From Cytobacillus horneckiae (GTDB taxonomy: Bacteria > Bacillota > Bacilli > Bacillales > Cytobacillaceae): a stretch of 64,000 nt of DNA. Positions 9,298 to 19,313 of the stretch are shown one piece after another. Below the pieces are notes generated by a model. It had not been told where the DNA came from. It did not search any database and saw only the letters and a program-made list of their open reading frames with translations. Both the position numbers and the translations under genes were made by a program. Each line of letters begins with the position of its first letter. The first letter of the stretch is position 1. The stretch is from the NCBI RefSeq assembly GCF_002835735.1, contig NZ_PISD01000019.1:62001-126000 (forward strand). Direction: 5' to 3'.

Positions 9298-9930
9298 TTA
9301 TGATAGTTTTAGATTATGAGAGACGATTTTAATCGCGATGGCATCGTCAATATAGCCAATTGGGAAAATATAGTCAGGAATGCAATCAACTGTAGAGATA
9401 AAGTAGATGAGCGCGGCTCCCATTAAAGTCAATTGCGTCATAGTCCCCTGTTTCATCGTAAATTTACTAAACATATTTTGCAGTTCCGTAATTAGCGGTC
9501 CTGCACTTCCTGCTTTCTCAAGCTTGCTTTTGAAATGATTCTTTACCGTTTCCTTTCCTTCTGATGTATTAGCAAATTGTTTGTAATGTGTTAGCTCTTT
9601 TTCAATCACTGAAATAGATAAATCATTATCATAGAGCTTGGCCATCGTTAAATCCGCTTTTATTTCGTCTATTAAACTATGTAAATCTTCAGAATGATGA
9701 TTGATATTATAGCCTGCCGCTTTGTACAGTTCACCGCTTGAAATGTCTAGTGCATTTGCTATGCGTTCAATATGAGTAGGCGTCGCTTTTCTTTTGCCAT
9801 TAATTAATCGAGACAGTGTTGCTGAATCAATTTTGCATTTTTCACTTAGTTTCCTAAGAGAAATGGATTGGTCATTAAGTACTTCTTTTAGTTTCCTTCC
9901 AAATTGATTATCCATATCTTCACTTGCCAT
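9298..9930 (-). CDS. XRE-family regulator fused to a DUF1232 (YkvA-type) domain
   Basis: A 210-residue protein with an N-terminal helix-turn-helix (residues about 10-65; phrases ISLRKLSEKCKIDSATLSRLING and THIERIANALDIS) and a C-terminal DUF1232 segment (residues about 165-205; FISTVDCIPDYIFPIGYIDD). The first domain should bind DNA as a dimer. DUF1232 is a short hydrophobic domain of unknown role, possibly membrane-associated. The start follows GAAGGGGG. Two palindromes 70-110 bases upstream (10002-10037) are likely its own operators, so autoregulation is inferred. rodA follows 17 bases downstream. Confidence 0.8.
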   Translation of the reverse strand: MASEDMDNQFGRKLKEVLNDQSISLRKLSEKCKIDSATLSRLINGKRKATPTHIERIANALDISSGELYKAAGYNINHHSEDLHSLIDEIKADLTMAKLYDNDLSISVIEKELTHYKQFANTSEGKETVKNHFKSKLEKAGSAGPLITELQNMFSKFTMKQGTMTQLTLMGAALIYFISTVDCIPDYIFPIGYIDDAIAIKIVSHNLKLS

Positions 9931-10001
9931 GATTTCTTGCCCCCTTCAATGGTTAATTTATTGCTATTTTTATAGATTCTCTTATAGACTATATGAGAGT
10001 G

Positions 10002-10037
10002 TTGACAATTTGTCAATAAAATTGACGTCATGTCAAT
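10002..10037. promoter_or_regulatory. Two tandem TTGAC/GTCAA operators
   Basis: Palindrome 1 is TTGACA-ATT-TGTCAA (10002-10016); palindrome 2 is ATTGAC-GTCAT-GTCAAT (10021-10037). Their centres are 20 bp apart, about two helical turns, placing them on one DNA face between the divergent XRE gene and the DUF3889 gene. Probable binding sites for the XRE regulator. Confidence 0.6.
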
Positions 10038-10123
10038 AAGTAACAATCTTATCGATATAAGCTGAATAATTTAAGCTGATTTGTTGCAACCTATTTGAAA
10101 AATGAGTGGGGAGCGAATCCAAA

Positions 10124-10468
10124 ATGAGGATGAAATTAATTTTCAAGGTTATACTGTGCAGTCTTGTAATTACATCATTTCAACCGATATCTATACCGAA
10201 TATTCAAAAGGCATATGCTGAGAATGATGCACCAGCATATGCAAAATGGGGTAGATTGGCAATGAAAACGGCTAAGGAAAAATATCCAAATGCAGAGATT
10301 ATTGACTACTTGCATATTGGCAGGGAACAAAAAGGAAAACAAGTTGTGGAAAAATTTAAGCTTTGGATAAGAGAGAATGATACGGAATTTGGCTTACTAA
10401 TATTTATCGAATTTGATCCTAAAACAAATCAAGTGAAAACGATAGAACTTAAAAAGTCTGAGCATTAA
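10124..10468 (+). CDS. Secreted DUF3889 protein
   Basis: About 114 residues. The ATG giving MRMKLIFKVILC is preferred over the earlier GTG because GGGGAG lies ten bases before it. A signal peptide ends near KAYA-END. The mature part, with AYAKWGRLAMKTAKEKYPNA, EIIDYLHIGRE and FKLWIREN, matches the DUF3889 family of small exported Bacillus proteins; function is unknown. Its stop overlaps the stop of sspH, which runs the other way, by four bases. It may share the upstream operators with the XRE gene. Confidence 0.75.
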   Translation: MRMKLIFKVILCSLVITSFQPISIPNIQKAYAENDAPAYAKWGRLAMKTAKEKYPNAEIIDYLHIGREQKGKQVVEKFKLWIRENDTEFGLLIFIEFDPKTNQVKTIELKKSEH

Positions 10469-10659
10469 TTTTCCGGCTGTGATTCCTCTATTAAGTTGCT
10501 TAAAGAAACGACTTGTTCATTACTTCTGTTCTCTTTATCATGGATTCTTGCCATATTTGAGAGTTCAAAAATATCATCTATGACTACTCGTGTGCCATCA
10601 AAAGTAATATGGCATGATTCCTTTGACTTCAAAATCTGCTTCGCTCTCGACAAATCCAA
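10465..10659 (-). CDS. sspH: H-type small acid-soluble spore protein
   Basis: A small (64-residue) protein matching the SspH family: N-terminal DLSRAKQIL, then HITFDGTRVVIDDI, MARIHDKEN and a VVSLSNLIEE end. These proteins are made in the forespore and packed in the spore core. I chose the TTG start because it lies the right distance after GAGGTGAT and lines up with the usual family start (MNIQRAKEL-like); the GTG and ATG a few codons upstream overlap the ribosome site itself. It converges with the DUF3889 gene with a four-base stop overlap. Confidence 0.8.
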   Translation of the reverse strand: MDLSRAKQILKSKESCHITFDGTRVVIDDIFELSNMARIHDKENRSNEQVVSLSNLIEESQPEN

Positions 10660-10679
10660 TCTCATCACCTCAATTTCTT

Positions 10680-11123
10680 TTTAATTTCCCATTTCACTTC
10701 ATATCATATTCAATTGAGCAGCTAAATGCACATCGCTACTAAATTCAGAAAGTTTGATATATACTTAAGTAGGTTCAAAGGGGCAATGGTCTTATTTTTT
10801 GATAAAAGGATCCAAGGATTGAGTTCAATTCCTTTTGTTTTCCCTCTTTATTCCATTTTTGAGGAGGGAAATGACCATAAATTAATTCATTTTTTTAATA
10901 TAAGTATTTTTTCTAAAAATATTAGTCATTTTTTGAATATTTTATGGTTTTCCCCTTTGTATATAGACCTTTAACGTGTTAAAATGGCTTAGGAAACAAT
11001 TTGTCCTCTGAAAAATATTATTATTCATAATATTAGTTTCCAACTTGACTTACAAAAAAAGAGGATAAAACATTTATTATTATTCAAATATCATTTAAAA
11101 AAGAGTTGTGGAGGTAATTTTCC
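10680..11123. other. AT-rich intergenic region upstream of odhA
   Basis: About 440 bases without a supported gene. It must contain the sspH promoter (minus strand) and the odhA promoter (plus strand), but neither is clear enough to mark. A 7-bp inverted repeat AATATTA...TAATATT lies near 11020. Open frames here have no ribosome site and biased, AT-driven composition. Confidence 0.4.
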
Positions 11124-13955
11124 ATGAAGAAGCCATTTGATGGTGGGGGACCTTTAGAGCAAAGTTTCTATGGCCCAAACCTTGGCTATGTGATTGAGCT
11201 TTATGAAAGATACTTAGAAGATCCAGCATCCGTTGACCCTGAAATGAAAGAATATTTCGAGGTAAATGGATCACCGTTGAAAGAGGAAGGGGTAGCTCCT
11301 ACAAATCACGGATCTCTTGATTTGGGCATTAGTCCAGGTCGAATTGAAAAAACGTTGGCAGCTATTCGTTTAGCGGATCTGATTCGTTCAAATGGGCATA
11401 AAGCTGCAGACATATATCCATTAAATAAAAGAGAATTTGACAGAGAAACGTTTGAATTAAGCAGTTATGGGTTAAGTGAAGAGGATTTGCGCGCTGTACC
11501 TGCGCATTTAATCTGTACGGATGCCCGTATTCCTTTAAGAAATGGCTTAGAAGCATTTGAATATTTAAAAAGTGTGTATATGGGCACGCTTGCTTTTGAA
11601 TTTACACATGTTGACAACATGGATGAAAAAGACTGGCTACGCCGAAAAGTAGAAACAAATAGCATGAAGCTAAATTTACAAAAGCCTGAGAAAACAAAAG
11701 TTTATAAAAGACTTGCAGAAGTTGAAGAATTTGAAAAATTCCTGCACCGTACCTTTGTAGGGCAAAAGCGATTCTCTATCGAAGGACTGGATACAATGGT
11801 GCCAATGCTTGATGAAATCGTGGCTGGCTCTGTCGCAAATGGTACGAAAGCAATCAATATTGGAATGGCACACCGCGGGCGCCTAAATGTTCTTGCACAT
11901 GTACTTGGCAAGCCGTATGAAATGATTTTCGCGGAATTTCAGCATGCCCCAAATAAGGATTTAGTTCCTTCAGAGGGTTCAATTGGCATCAGCTATGGCT
12001 GGACTGGCGATGTAAAATACCATCTTGGCTTAGATAAGCAAATTAAGGAAGAAAACACGACAGTTGCAAAATTAACACTTGCGAATAACCCAAGTCATTT
12101 GGAGTTTGTTGGTGCTGTAGTTGAAGGATACACTAGAGCTTCTCAAGATGAGCGTTCAAATGCAGGTTATCCAGAAGTTAAATACAATGAAGCCTTATCT
12201 ATTATTATTCACGGTGATGCCGCATTCCCTGGTCAAGGCATTGTTGCAGAAACACTTAACCTTGGTCAGCTGAATGGGTACAACACTGGCGGTTCTATCC
12301 ATATTATCGCTAATAATACAATTGGATTTACAACAGAATCCTATGATTCACGTTCTACAAGATATGCAAGTGATTTAGCTAAAGGATATGAAGTGCCTAT
12401 CCTCCATGTTAATGCAGATGATCCTGAGGCTGTTCTTGCTGCTGCAAGATTAGCTGTTGAATATAGGGAAAAATTCCATAAAGATTTCTTGATTGATATC
12501 ATTGGCTATCGCCGTTTTGGCCACAATGAAATGGACGAGCCAATGACAACAAATCCATTGATGTACAACATCATACATCAACGGCCAACTGTAAAAGATC
12601 TTTACGCTGACAAGCTGAAGGCTGAATCTACTTTATCAGATAGCGAGATTTCTTCGATTCAGGCGGAAGTTAGCGAGAAGCTTCAAGAAGCATATAAGAA
12701 GGTTCCAGACAAGCAAGAAGATGTCGAAGAGATGAATCCTCCTGAAACAGTCGAAAAAGGATTATCGGCAATCGATACATCTGTTTCACTAGAAACACTT
12801 AAACAAATCAATGATGAGCTTCTTGTGTGGCCTGAAGAATTTAAAGTATTTAATAAGCTTGGAAGAATCCTGAAACGTCGCAAAGACGGATTGGAAGAAG
12901 CTGGTAAGATCGATTGGGGTCATGCAGAGACTTTAGCTTTTGCATCTATCTTGTCAAATGGAACGCCAATCAGATTAACTGGTCAAGACTCTGAACGTGG
13001 AACGTTTGCCCACCGCAATATCGTATTGCATGACGGTGAGACAGGTAAATCATTTTCTCCACTACATCAGCTTTCTACTGCAAAAGCTTCATTCGCAGTC
13101 CATAACAGCCCATTATCTGAAATGGCTGTGCTAGGTTACGAATACGGATATAATGTTTCAGCTCCGGAAGTACTAGTATTATGGGAAGCTCAGTTTGGAG
13201 ATTTCGCTAACTCTGCTCAAGTAATGTTTGACCAGTTTATTTCTGCCGGCCGTGCAAAATGGGGACAAAAATCAGGATTAGTTATGCTGTTGCCTCATGG
13301 TTATGAAGGGCAAGGTCCTGAGCACTCTAGTGCAAGGCTAGAAAGATTCCTGCAATTAGCAGCTGAAAACAACTGGACTGTTGCTAATCTTTCATCAGCA
13401 GCTCAATACTTCCATATTTTAAGAAGGCAAGCTGCAATTCTTAATAAAGAAGAAGTTCGTCCACTTGTCATTATGTCACCTAAAAGTTTGCTAAGAAATC
13501 CTACCGTAGCTGCAACGGCAACGGATCTATCTAATGGAGTTTTCAAACCAATTCTAGAACAAGAGGGATTAGGCGAAAAAACAGATAAAGTGACAAGAGT
13601 GGTTTTAACATCAGGCAAAATGGCTATTGATTTAGCAGAGAAGCTGAAAGGTATAGAGGATAAAGACTGGTTCCATATTGTACGTGTTGAGGAAATTTAT
13701 CCATTCCCATTCGCAGATATCAAAGAAGTGATTGGCCGTTATCCAAACTTGGAAGAGCTTGTATGGGTACAGGAAGAGCCGAAAAACATGGGTGCATGGA
13801 ATTTTGCCGAGCCAAGATTAAAACATATCGCACCTGAGGGTGTTGAAGTGAATTATATTGGCAGACGCCGTCGTTCCAGTACTGCAGAAGGCGATCCTAT
13901 TGTTCATAAAAAAGAGCAGGCTCGCATCATTGAAGAAGCGTTAACACGGAAGTAA
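11124..13955 (+). CDS. odhA: 2-oxoglutarate dehydrogenase E1 component
   Basis: The thiamine-diphosphate-dependent E1 subunit of the 2-oxoglutarate dehydrogenase complex (TCA cycle), decarboxylating 2-oxoglutarate and transferring succinyl to the E2 lipoyl group. The 943-residue length is standard. Visible parts: N-terminal E2-binding segment ([17 protein letters not shown]), the active-site stretch [18 protein letters not shown], the ThDP/Mg motif starting [10 protein letters not shown] and ending in IIANN, and C-terminal transketolase domains with [13 protein letters not shown] and [17 protein letters not shown]. Ribosome site GTGGAGG. odhB follows after 16 bases. The lpd gene for E3 is not in the window. 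Confidence 0.97.
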   Translation: MKKPFDGGGPLEQSFYGPNLGYVIELYERYLEDPASVDPEMKEYFEVNGSPLKEEGVAPTNHGSLDLGISPGRIEKTLAAIRLADLIRSNGHKAADIYPLNKREFDRETFELSSYGLSEEDLRAVPAHLICTDARIPLRNGLEAFEYLKSVYMGTLAFEFTHVDNMDEKDWLRRKVETNSMKLNLQKPEKTKVYKRLAEVEEFEKFLHRTFVGQKRFSIEGLDTMVPMLDEIVAGSVANGTKAINIGMAHRGRLNVLAHVLGKPYEMIFAEFQHAPNKDLVPSEGSIGISYGWTGDVKYHLGLDKQIKEENTTVAKLTLANNPSHLEFVGAVVEGYTRASQDERSNAGYPEVKYNEALSIIIHGDAAFPGQGIVAETLNLGQLNGYNTGGSIHIIANNTIGFTTESYDSRSTRYASDLAKGYEVPILHVNADDPEAVLAAARLAVEYREKFHKDFLIDIIGYRRFGHNEMDEPMTTNPLMYNIIHQRPTVKDLYADKLKAESTLSDSEISSIQAEVSEKLQEAYKKVPDKQEDVEEMNPPETVEKGLSAIDTSVSLETLKQINDELLVWPEEFKVFNKLGRILKRRKDGLEEAGKIDWGHAETLAFASILSNGTPIRLTGQDSERGTFAHRNIVLHDGETGKSFSPLHQLSTAKASFAVHNSPLSEMAVLGYEYGYNVSAPEVLVLWEAQFGDFANSAQVMFDQFISAGRAKWGQKSGLVMLLPHGYEGQGPEHSSARLERFLQLAAENNWTVANLSSAAQYFHILRRQAAILNKEEVRPLVIMSPKSLLRNPTVAATATDLSNGVFKPILEQEGLGEKTDKVTRVVLTSGKMAIDLAEKLKGIEDKDWFHIVRVEEIYPFPFADIKEVIGRYPNLEELVWVQEEPKNMGAWNFAEPRLKHIAPEGVEVNYIGRRRRSSTAEGDPIVHKKEQARIIEEALTRK

Positions 13956-13971
13956 TGAGGAGGAAATTATT

Positions 13972-15240
13972 GTGGCAGAGATCAAAGTTCCAGAACTAGC
14001 GGAATCTATTACAGAAGGTACAGTAGCACAATGGTTAAAGCAACCAGGTGACATTGTGAATAAGGGCGACTATGTCGTTGAATTGGAAACAGATAAAGTC
14101 AATGTTGAAATCATCTCAGAGCATAGCGGTGTATTAGCAGAATTAAAAGCCGACGAAGGCGATACAGTAAATGTTGGAGATACAATTGCGATTGTAAGTG
14201 AAGGTGGGGAAGCACCTGCACCAGCAAAAGCAGAGAAGAAGGAAGAAGCGCCAAAAGCAGAAGAAAAACCTGCGGAGGAAGTGAAGCCAGTTGAATCTGC
14301 TTCTGTGGAAGAAGATAATAAACAGCGCACTGTTGCTTCACCAGCGGCTAGAAAATTAGCTAGAGAAAAAGGACTTGACTTAAGTCAAGTGCCTACGGCG
14401 GATCCTTTAGGACGTGTTCGTTCTCAAGATGTAGCAGCATTCGACCCTAATCAAGCGAAACAGGAAGCATCAAAACCGGCAGCACCGAAAAGTGCTCCAG
14501 CTTCTAAGCCTGCAACTGCAGCTCAAGATAACAGCGACAAACCAGTAGAGCGTGTTCGCATGTCACGTCGACGTCAAACGATTGCAAAACGCTTAGTGGA
14601 AGTTCAACAAACATCTGCAATGCTGACAACTTTCAATGAAATTGATATGACGAACGTAATGAACCTGCGTAAAAAACGCAAAGATAAATTCCAAGAAGAA
14701 AACGATGTAAAACTTGGATTTATGTCATTCTTTACAAAAGCTGTTGTAGCAGCACTTAAACGCAGCCCGCTATTAAATGCTGAAATCGATGGCGACCAAT
14801 TAATCATCAAAAAGTTCTATGATATCGGAATTGCGGTATCAACAGATGAAGGCTTAGTTGTTCCAGTTGTTAGAGAAGCAGATCGTAAAAACTTTGCTGA
14901 GATTGAAAAAGACATTATGAATCTCGGCAAAAAAGCACGTGACAATAAACTTGCAATCTCTGATCTTCAAGGGGGAACATTCACGATAACAAATGGTGGT
15001 GTGTTTGGATCATTGCTATCTACACCAATTTTGAACGGTCCACAAGTAGGTATTCTTGGCATGCATACAATCCAAACTCGTCCTGTAGCTATTGATGCAG
15101 AAAGAATGGAAAACCGTCCAATGATGTATATAGCTCTTTCCTATGATCACCGTATCGTAGATGGAAAAGAAGCAGTTACATTCTTAAAACGAGTGAAAGA
15201 ACTTATTGAAGACCCTGAATCACTACTATTTGAAGCTTAA
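13972..15240 (+). CDS. odhB: Dihydrolipoyllysine succinyltransferase, E2 of 2-oxoglutarate dehydrogenase
   Basis: A 422-residue E2 with three domains in order: one lipoyl domain (residues 1-77, lipoylated Lys42 in ETDKVNVEI), an Ala/Pro/Glu-rich linker, a peripheral-subunit-binding domain ([18 protein letters not shown], about residues 122-158), a second linker, and the acyltransferase core ending in the catalytic [12 protein letters not shown] motif. GTG start behind GAGGAGG, 16 bases after odhA. A strong terminator follows, so odhAB is a two-gene operon. Confidence 0.97.
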   Translation: MAEIKVPELAESITEGTVAQWLKQPGDIVNKGDYVVELETDKVNVEIISEHSGVLAELKADEGDTVNVGDTIAIVSEGGEAPAPAKAEKKEEAPKAEEKPAEEVKPVESASVEEDNKQRTVASPAARKLAREKGLDLSQVPTADPLGRVRSQDVAAFDPNQAKQEASKPAAPKSAPASKPATAAQDNSDKPVERVRMSRRRQTIAKRLVEVQQTSAMLTTFNEIDMTNVMNLRKKRKDKFQEENDVKLGFMSFFTKAVVAALKRSPLLNAEIDGDQLIIKKFYDIGIAVSTDEGLVVPVVREADRKNFAEIEKDIMNLGKKARDNKLAISDLQGGTFTITNGGVFGSLLSTPILNGPQVGILGMHTIQTRPVAIDAERMENRPMMYIALSYDHRIVDGKEAVTFLKRVKELIEDPESLLFEA

Positions 15241-15250
15241 TTTAAGCAAA

Positions 15251-15284
15251 ACAGAGCGGAATTTTATTCCGCTCTGTTTTTTTA
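15251..15284 (+). terminator. Terminator of odhAB
   Basis: Stem ACAGAGCGGAAT/ATTCCGCTCTGT with a three-base loop, followed by a run of seven T. Confidence 0.92.
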
Positions 15285-15455
15285 CAAACGGCTGATATCA
15301 TGTAGACGAAAGCTTACTCGGATAAATCGCTTGAACATATATTATCGCAACTTGCAAATACTAAAGCAAAATAGAAATAATATACATAAAAAGTTTCGTT
15401 TATGCAACATTTTTGACAAGCGGCATAATATATCATAAAAGCGGGAGTGATTGAA

Positions 15456-15590
15456 ATGATTGATCGAAGAAATAAGGTGTTAAAATACTCCATCCTTTTC
15501 AAAAAAATGGGTGTACTCTCAGAACATGACTTAAAGCAAATTATGAATGTAAATAAAATTGTCGTAAAAAGCGAGAGTGAAAGAGGATGA
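15456..15590 (+). CDS. Small protein, 44 residues, unrecognised
   Basis: The ATG follows CGGGAGTGATTGAA. The product, starting MIDRRNKVLKYSILFKKMG, is basic at the N-terminus with a single amphipathic stretch and no cysteines. An upstream TTGACA (near 15411) could serve as a -35 box. The stem-loop just after the stop mainly serves the minus-strand sda gene. No family is recognised; it may be a spore-phase small protein, but nothing proves it. Confidence 0.35.
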   Translation: MIDRRNKVLKYSILFKKMGVLSEHDLKQIMNVNKIVVKSESERG

Positions 15591-15598
15591 ATTAAAAT

Positions 15599-15626
15599 GA
15601 GCGAGAGTGAATAAACACTCTCGCTC
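15599..15626 (-). terminator. Terminator of the sda gene
   Basis: Perfect 11-bp stem GAGCGAGAGTG/CACTCTCGCTC; on the minus strand it is followed by a T-rich tract. Confidence 0.75.
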
Positions 15627-15635
15627 AAGCCTTGC

Positions 15636-15767
15636 CTAATCTTTGAAAGGCTTTAGCCCTCTTTTCTGAATTTCCTTTTTGAGAATCCTAATCCATTCCT
15701 TTTCTGACCCTGACTTTAATGCATCACGATACGAGACGACCAATTGTTCATTACTCATAATCTTCAT
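15636..15767 (-). CDS. sda: Sda-like sporulation histidine kinase inhibitor
   Basis: A 43-residue protein with the Sda pattern: MSNEQLVVSYRDAL, then WIRILKKEIQKRGL, two helices forming a hairpin. In B. subtilis Sda binds the dimerisation domain of KinA and blocks sporulation when replication is disturbed. The ATG giving MKIMSNEQ is ten bases after AGGAGG; longer upstream frames run through the ribosome site. Paired with the terminator that follows, it is a single-gene unit. Whether DnaA boxes control it was not visible. Confidence 0.72.
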   Translation of the reverse strand: MKIMSNEQLVVSYRDALKSGSEKEWIRILKKEIQKRGLKPFKD

Positions 15768-15893
15768 TTGACACATACCTCCTAGGTAAGATGGATTGAA
15801 TTTTCTTTCTATTCGTTTATTGTAAAGGTTATTACTCGATTTGAAAAGCGATAAGGCTGTCAATACAAGAAAAAAACATTGGTAATTTCCACC

Positions 15894-16436
15894 TTAATTA
15901 CCTATATCCATATTTATGCTTCGGCCCGGATAAAATGACACTGCTTCATCGTAATGATTCTCTTTGGCTGTAATTTCTTTAGCAATAATTTTTATGACAC
16001 TAGTTTTGCTGCCTAGAGAGGATTGATATTTTTCCACATGTGTTTTTGAAAGAGGGGTATGATAATAGCCGGGTACATATTTATTCAAAATGGCTTGCAT
16101 CGCCGCGTGTGCTTCTGATAAATCTTCAACAATTTGTAAATCACCAAATACCATTACACTTTTGTACGCAGTGTCCGTTTTTGCAGGTATTGGATTCGTC
16201 ATTGTTCCCAATTCACGGCAAACGGTAAAGCATGCATTTTTATTTACTCGAATGATATCCATCTTTTTGCCCTCCTCAGCTCCATGGAAATAAATCGCCT
16301 CTTTATACCAAACATAATTTAATGGAACTACATATGGAATATCTTCTGTGCTCAATCCAAGAAATCCGGTTTTTTCATTCTAAATCAATTCTTCAATTTG
16401 TTCTTGGTCAACCCATTTTAATTTTTGTTGTCTCAT
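15894..16436 (-). pseudogene. Pyridoxamine 5'-phosphate oxidase-like flavoprotein gene with an in-frame stop
   Basis: Read from an ATG with ribosome site AAGGAGAG, the frame gives MRQQKLKWVDQEQIEELI, then TAG at codon 19 (16382-16380), then continues in the same frame NEKTGFLGLSTEDIPYVV to a normal end. The protein would be about 180 residues of the PNPOx-like split-barrel (flavin-binding) family, with VPLNYVWYKEAIYFHG and MDIIRVNKNACF. The N-terminal part fits the family, so the TAG looks like a mutation (possibly CAG to TAG), not a misplaced start. A shorter product from a TTG at 16355 has no ribosome site. It is divergent from a MocR regulator. Confidence 0.75.
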
Positions 16437-16542
16437 ATATAAATCTCTCCTTACATCTATGTTAAAATGAATTATAAGAATAATATGACCCTTTTAAAAT
16501 AGACAGTTTATAATTAATTGTAGAGGTCAGAAGAGGTGCTTG

Positions 16543-17931
16543 ATGGAACTTACTCCCATTTTTGATAATAAGCGTCCTTTGTATTTACAGTTATATTTAT
16601 TTACAAAAAAATCCATTGAGGAAGGCCGAATCGCTCCTTATGAAAAACTGCCATCCATCCGACAGCTGACTAAACATCTAAATATTAGTAAAACAACGGT
16701 TGAAAATGCTTATCAGCAGCTTTTGGCGGAAGGGTATGTAGAAAGCAGGCCGAGAATTGGACTGGTTGTGTTACCTTTAGATGACCTGATACAAAAGAAT
16801 GCACCTGGAGAGGTCGAAAATGATCAGCAATTAGAGGAGCGAAAATATAAGATTGATTTTCAGTATGGTGATATTGATTTAAATCATTTTCCATTTAGAC
16901 AGTGGAAAAAGTTTATGAGAGATGTATGGAATGAACAGAGTACTGAAATTTATAATTATGGAGAGAAACAGGGAGATATTTTATTAAGAAAAGAAATCTC
17001 GCATTATTTATTTCAATCTAGAGGCATTGCCTGTCATCCTAATCAAATTGTTGTCTGCGCTGGTACACAGTCTGCCATAGATATAGTCTGTCATTTACTT
17101 AAAATAGCAGATAAAAAAGTTGCTATGGAGAACCCAGGCTATGATGGTGTGCGAACGGTTTTTCAGCAGCATGGCTGTAAAATAAAGCCTTTAACGATTG
17201 AGAAAGACGGTTTATCAATTGAAGATTTACTTCGCTCTGATGCCGAGGTTGCTTATGCTACACCCTCTCATCAGTTTCCCTATGGAATGGTCCTCTCGAT
17301 TCAAAAAAGGCTGAAGCTATTACAATGGGCAATAGATCAGCAAAGCTACATTATTGAGGATGATTATGATTCGGAGTTTCGCTATGAGGGTCATCCAATC
17401 TCCTCGTTAAAATCTTTAGACTCAGAAGATCGCGTCATTTATCTCGGCACATTTTCAAAATCATTTTTACCATCTTTAAGGATTAGCTATATTGTTTTGC
17501 CTAATTCGTTAATTAAAAACTACAAGGAGATTTACCAATTACATAATCAAGCAGTATCGCCAATTTTTCAAAGAGCTTTACAGCAATTTATCCACCACGG
17601 TGATTTTAATCGACATCTGAGAAAGATGAGGAAAATCTATTATCAAAAACATAAAACATTAATCGAAGCAATTGATAAACATTTCGGCGACAAAATAAAA
17701 GTAATTGGAGAGAAGGCTGGTCTTCATGTTCTCCTTGATGTAAAGGGCAGAAATGAAGATGAGTTAATTGCTAAGGCTGAATCCATTCATATCAAAATCT
17801 ACTCAACATCCAGTTATTGGATTGGAAATGAGAAAAAGAGGCCGTCTCTTATATTGCTCGGTTTTGGCGGCTTATCAAATGAAGCAATTGAAGAAGGTAT
17901 CCGGCAGTTAAATATAGTCTGGGATATTTAA
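16543..17931 (+). CDS. MocR-family (GntR/aminotransferase) transcription regulator
   Basis: About 462 residues: an N-terminal GntR winged helix (residues about 10-75; PSIRQLTKHLNISKTTVENAYQ) joined to an aspartate-aminotransferase fold. The PLP lysine is visible in LGTFSKSFLPSLRISY and the Asp/Tyr contact in IIEDDYDSEFRY. Such proteins sense PLP or amino compounds and regulate nearby genes. The ATG lies after AGAGGTG; a TTG one codon earlier is less likely. The divergent neighbour is a PNPOx-like gene, which hints at a vitamin B6-linked target, but this is inference. The VOC gene follows after 23 bases. Confidence 0.85.
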   Translation: MELTPIFDNKRPLYLQLYLFTKKSIEEGRIAPYEKLPSIRQLTKHLNISKTTVENAYQQLLAEGYVESRPRIGLVVLPLDDLIQKNAPGEVENDQQLEERKYKIDFQYGDIDLNHFPFRQWKKFMRDVWNEQSTEIYNYGEKQGDILLRKEISHYLFQSRGIACHPNQIVVCAGTQSAIDIVCHLLKIADKKVAMENPGYDGVRTVFQQHGCKIKPLTIEKDGLSIEDLLRSDAEVAYATPSHQFPYGMVLSIQKRLKLLQWAIDQQSYIIEDDYDSEFRYEGHPISSLKSLDSEDRVIYLGTFSKSFLPSLRISYIVLPNSLIKNYKEIYQLHNQAVSPIFQRALQQFIHHGDFNRHLRKMRKIYYQKHKTLIEAIDKHFGDKIKVIGEKAGLHVLLDVKGRNEDELIAKAESIHIKIYSTSSYWIGNEKKRPSLILLGFGGLSNEAIEEGIRQLNIVWDI

Positions 17932-17954
17932 ATAAGAGAAGGGATGGGTTTTAT

Positions 17955-18704
17955 TTGGATATTAAACTTGATCATATTGTACATTTTATAGAAGGAGAAC
18001 CGGATAAAGCTATCGAAGAGTTTAAAAAGCATCATTACAAAGCTGTACAAGGCGGCAGACATGAAACCTGGGGCACTTATAACAGCCTTCTGTATTTACA
18101 ATCTTCATATATTGAATTTCTAGCAGTAGAAAATCAAGCAATTGCTTCTCAATCGGATAATCCATTAATTTCACAACTAATAACCGATTTATCAAACGGT
18201 GAAGGAATCGGGCAAATCTGCTTTAGAACGAATAATATAGAGAGCTTGAAAAGGGATTTTGAAGAAAATGGCTTTGATGTGCTGCCGATATTACCAGGCA
18301 GACGTAATAGATCAGATGGGAAATTAATTCAATGGAAAATGTTGTTTTTAAAAAAACAGCACTCAATGCCATTTCCATTTTTTATAGAATGGGCAGAGGA
18401 TGATGAAGCAAGGTACAAAGAATTTAAGCAGCAAGGGATATTAGATGAAAAGCTTGTACATACAAACATTGAAACGATTACTTTTCAGGTGAATGATATT
18501 GACGCTGCTCCCATTGCATGGGCGACCTTATTTGATGTGCCGGTTATTAAACAAAATAAAGTTAGCGCAAAAATTGAAATAGGCGGGGTGGCCATCATAT
18601 TTAATCAAGCAATAAACGGGCGTGGAGACCGTCCGTATAAAGTGACTTTTCAACCGCCACTTAGCAGCGGTGAGGTTTCATTGTATGGCTCTACATATAG
18701 GTAA
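17955..18704 (+). CDS. VOC-superfamily (glyoxalase-like) protein
   Basis: A 249-residue protein with the glyoxalase-3-like domain. The start, MDIKLDHIVHFIEGEPDKA, carries the typical metal-ligand His, and TYNSLLYLQSSYIEFLAVEN provides the paired Glu. A second, weaker repeat is seen around ETITFQVNDIDAAPIAW. TTG start behind a GAAGGGATGGG site. It sits 23 bases after the MocR gene and 34 before an acetyltransferase, so the three may form an operon. Substrate unknown. Confidence 0.72.
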   Translation: MDIKLDHIVHFIEGEPDKAIEEFKKHHYKAVQGGRHETWGTYNSLLYLQSSYIEFLAVENQAIASQSDNPLISQLITDLSNGEGIGQICFRTNNIESLKRDFEENGFDVLPILPGRRNRSDGKLIQWKMLFLKKQHSMPFPFFIEWAEDDEARYKEFKQQGILDEKLVHTNIETITFQVNDIDAAPIAWATLFDVPVIKQNKVSAKIEIGGVAIIFNQAINGRGDRPYKVTFQPPLSSGEVSLYGSTYR

Positions 18705-18738
18705 ACATAAAAATTTGTCTCACAGAGGGTGACAATGA

Positions 18739-19239
18739 ATGGTTGTGTATGAAACGGAAAGATTGCTGATAAAAGTTTTTGATCAGCAGCATACAGAAGA
18801 ATTTATTAAAATATGGGGCAGCAATGAAGTCATGAAATTAAGCGGCGGTGGGATTGCCAAAGAGAAGATTCCTCAAATTATCCAATGGTATCAAAATTGT
18901 CATAAAGAATATGGTCTGTCAGTTTATTGCCTGCAGGAGAAATCTTCAGGTGAAATCATCGGCGCAGCTGGATTTAATATTGATGCGACAGTTAAAAAGA
19001 TTGAAATCATTGCTCATTTTAGGAAACAAAGCTGGGGTAAGGGCTATGCCACTGAGGCAGTTAAGGCATGTATCCGTCTGGCAAAAAGACATAAAAAAGT
19101 AAAAAAAATATTCGCTTCAGCCGATCCGAATAATATAGCATCAGTTAAGTTAATGGAAAAGCTGGGCTTTACATGTATAGGAAAAGAATGGTTTGATGAT
19201 ACGAATCAAGAGGAATTAGTATTCGAATATAAGTTATAA
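18739..19239 (+). CDS. GNAT acetyltransferase (RimJ/RimL-like)
   Basis: A 166-residue acetyltransferase beginning VYETERLLIKVFDQQHTEEF, as in RimJ/RimL-type enzymes. The acetyl-CoA pyrophosphate loop is GKGYATEAVKACIRLA (residues about 97-112), and the late motif NIASVKLMEKLGFTCIG is present. Substrate unknown. Ribosome site GAGGGTGA. Possible third gene of the MocR-VOC unit; a terminator follows about 40 bases after the stop. Confidence 0.82.
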   Translation: MVVYETERLLIKVFDQQHTEEFIKIWGSNEVMKLSGGGIAKEKIPQIIQWYQNCHKEYGLSVYCLQEKSSGEIIGAAGFNIDATVKKIEIIAHFRKQSWGKGYATEAVKACIRLAKRHKKVKKIFASADPNNIASVKLMEKLGFTCIGKEWFDDTNQEELVFEYKL

Positions 19240-19282
19240 GGGAAAATGCGGTAGCTGATTAAAGCGCAGTGAGATCGAATGG

Positions 19283-19313
19283 AAACCTCCAGTTATTGTC
19301 AGGAGGTTTTTCT
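19283..19313 (+). terminator. Terminator after the GNAT gene
   Basis: Stem AAACCTCC/GGAGGTTT with an 11-base loop and TTTT tail. The small open frame crossing it is not coding. The following 220 bases up to the YtvI-like gene hold only AT-rich DNA and that gene's AAGGAGG site. Confidence 0.85.

Noticed and set aside
10726-10974. 82-codon open frame
   Set aside because: No ribosome site, Phe/Ile-rich product driven by AT content, no neighbours in support.
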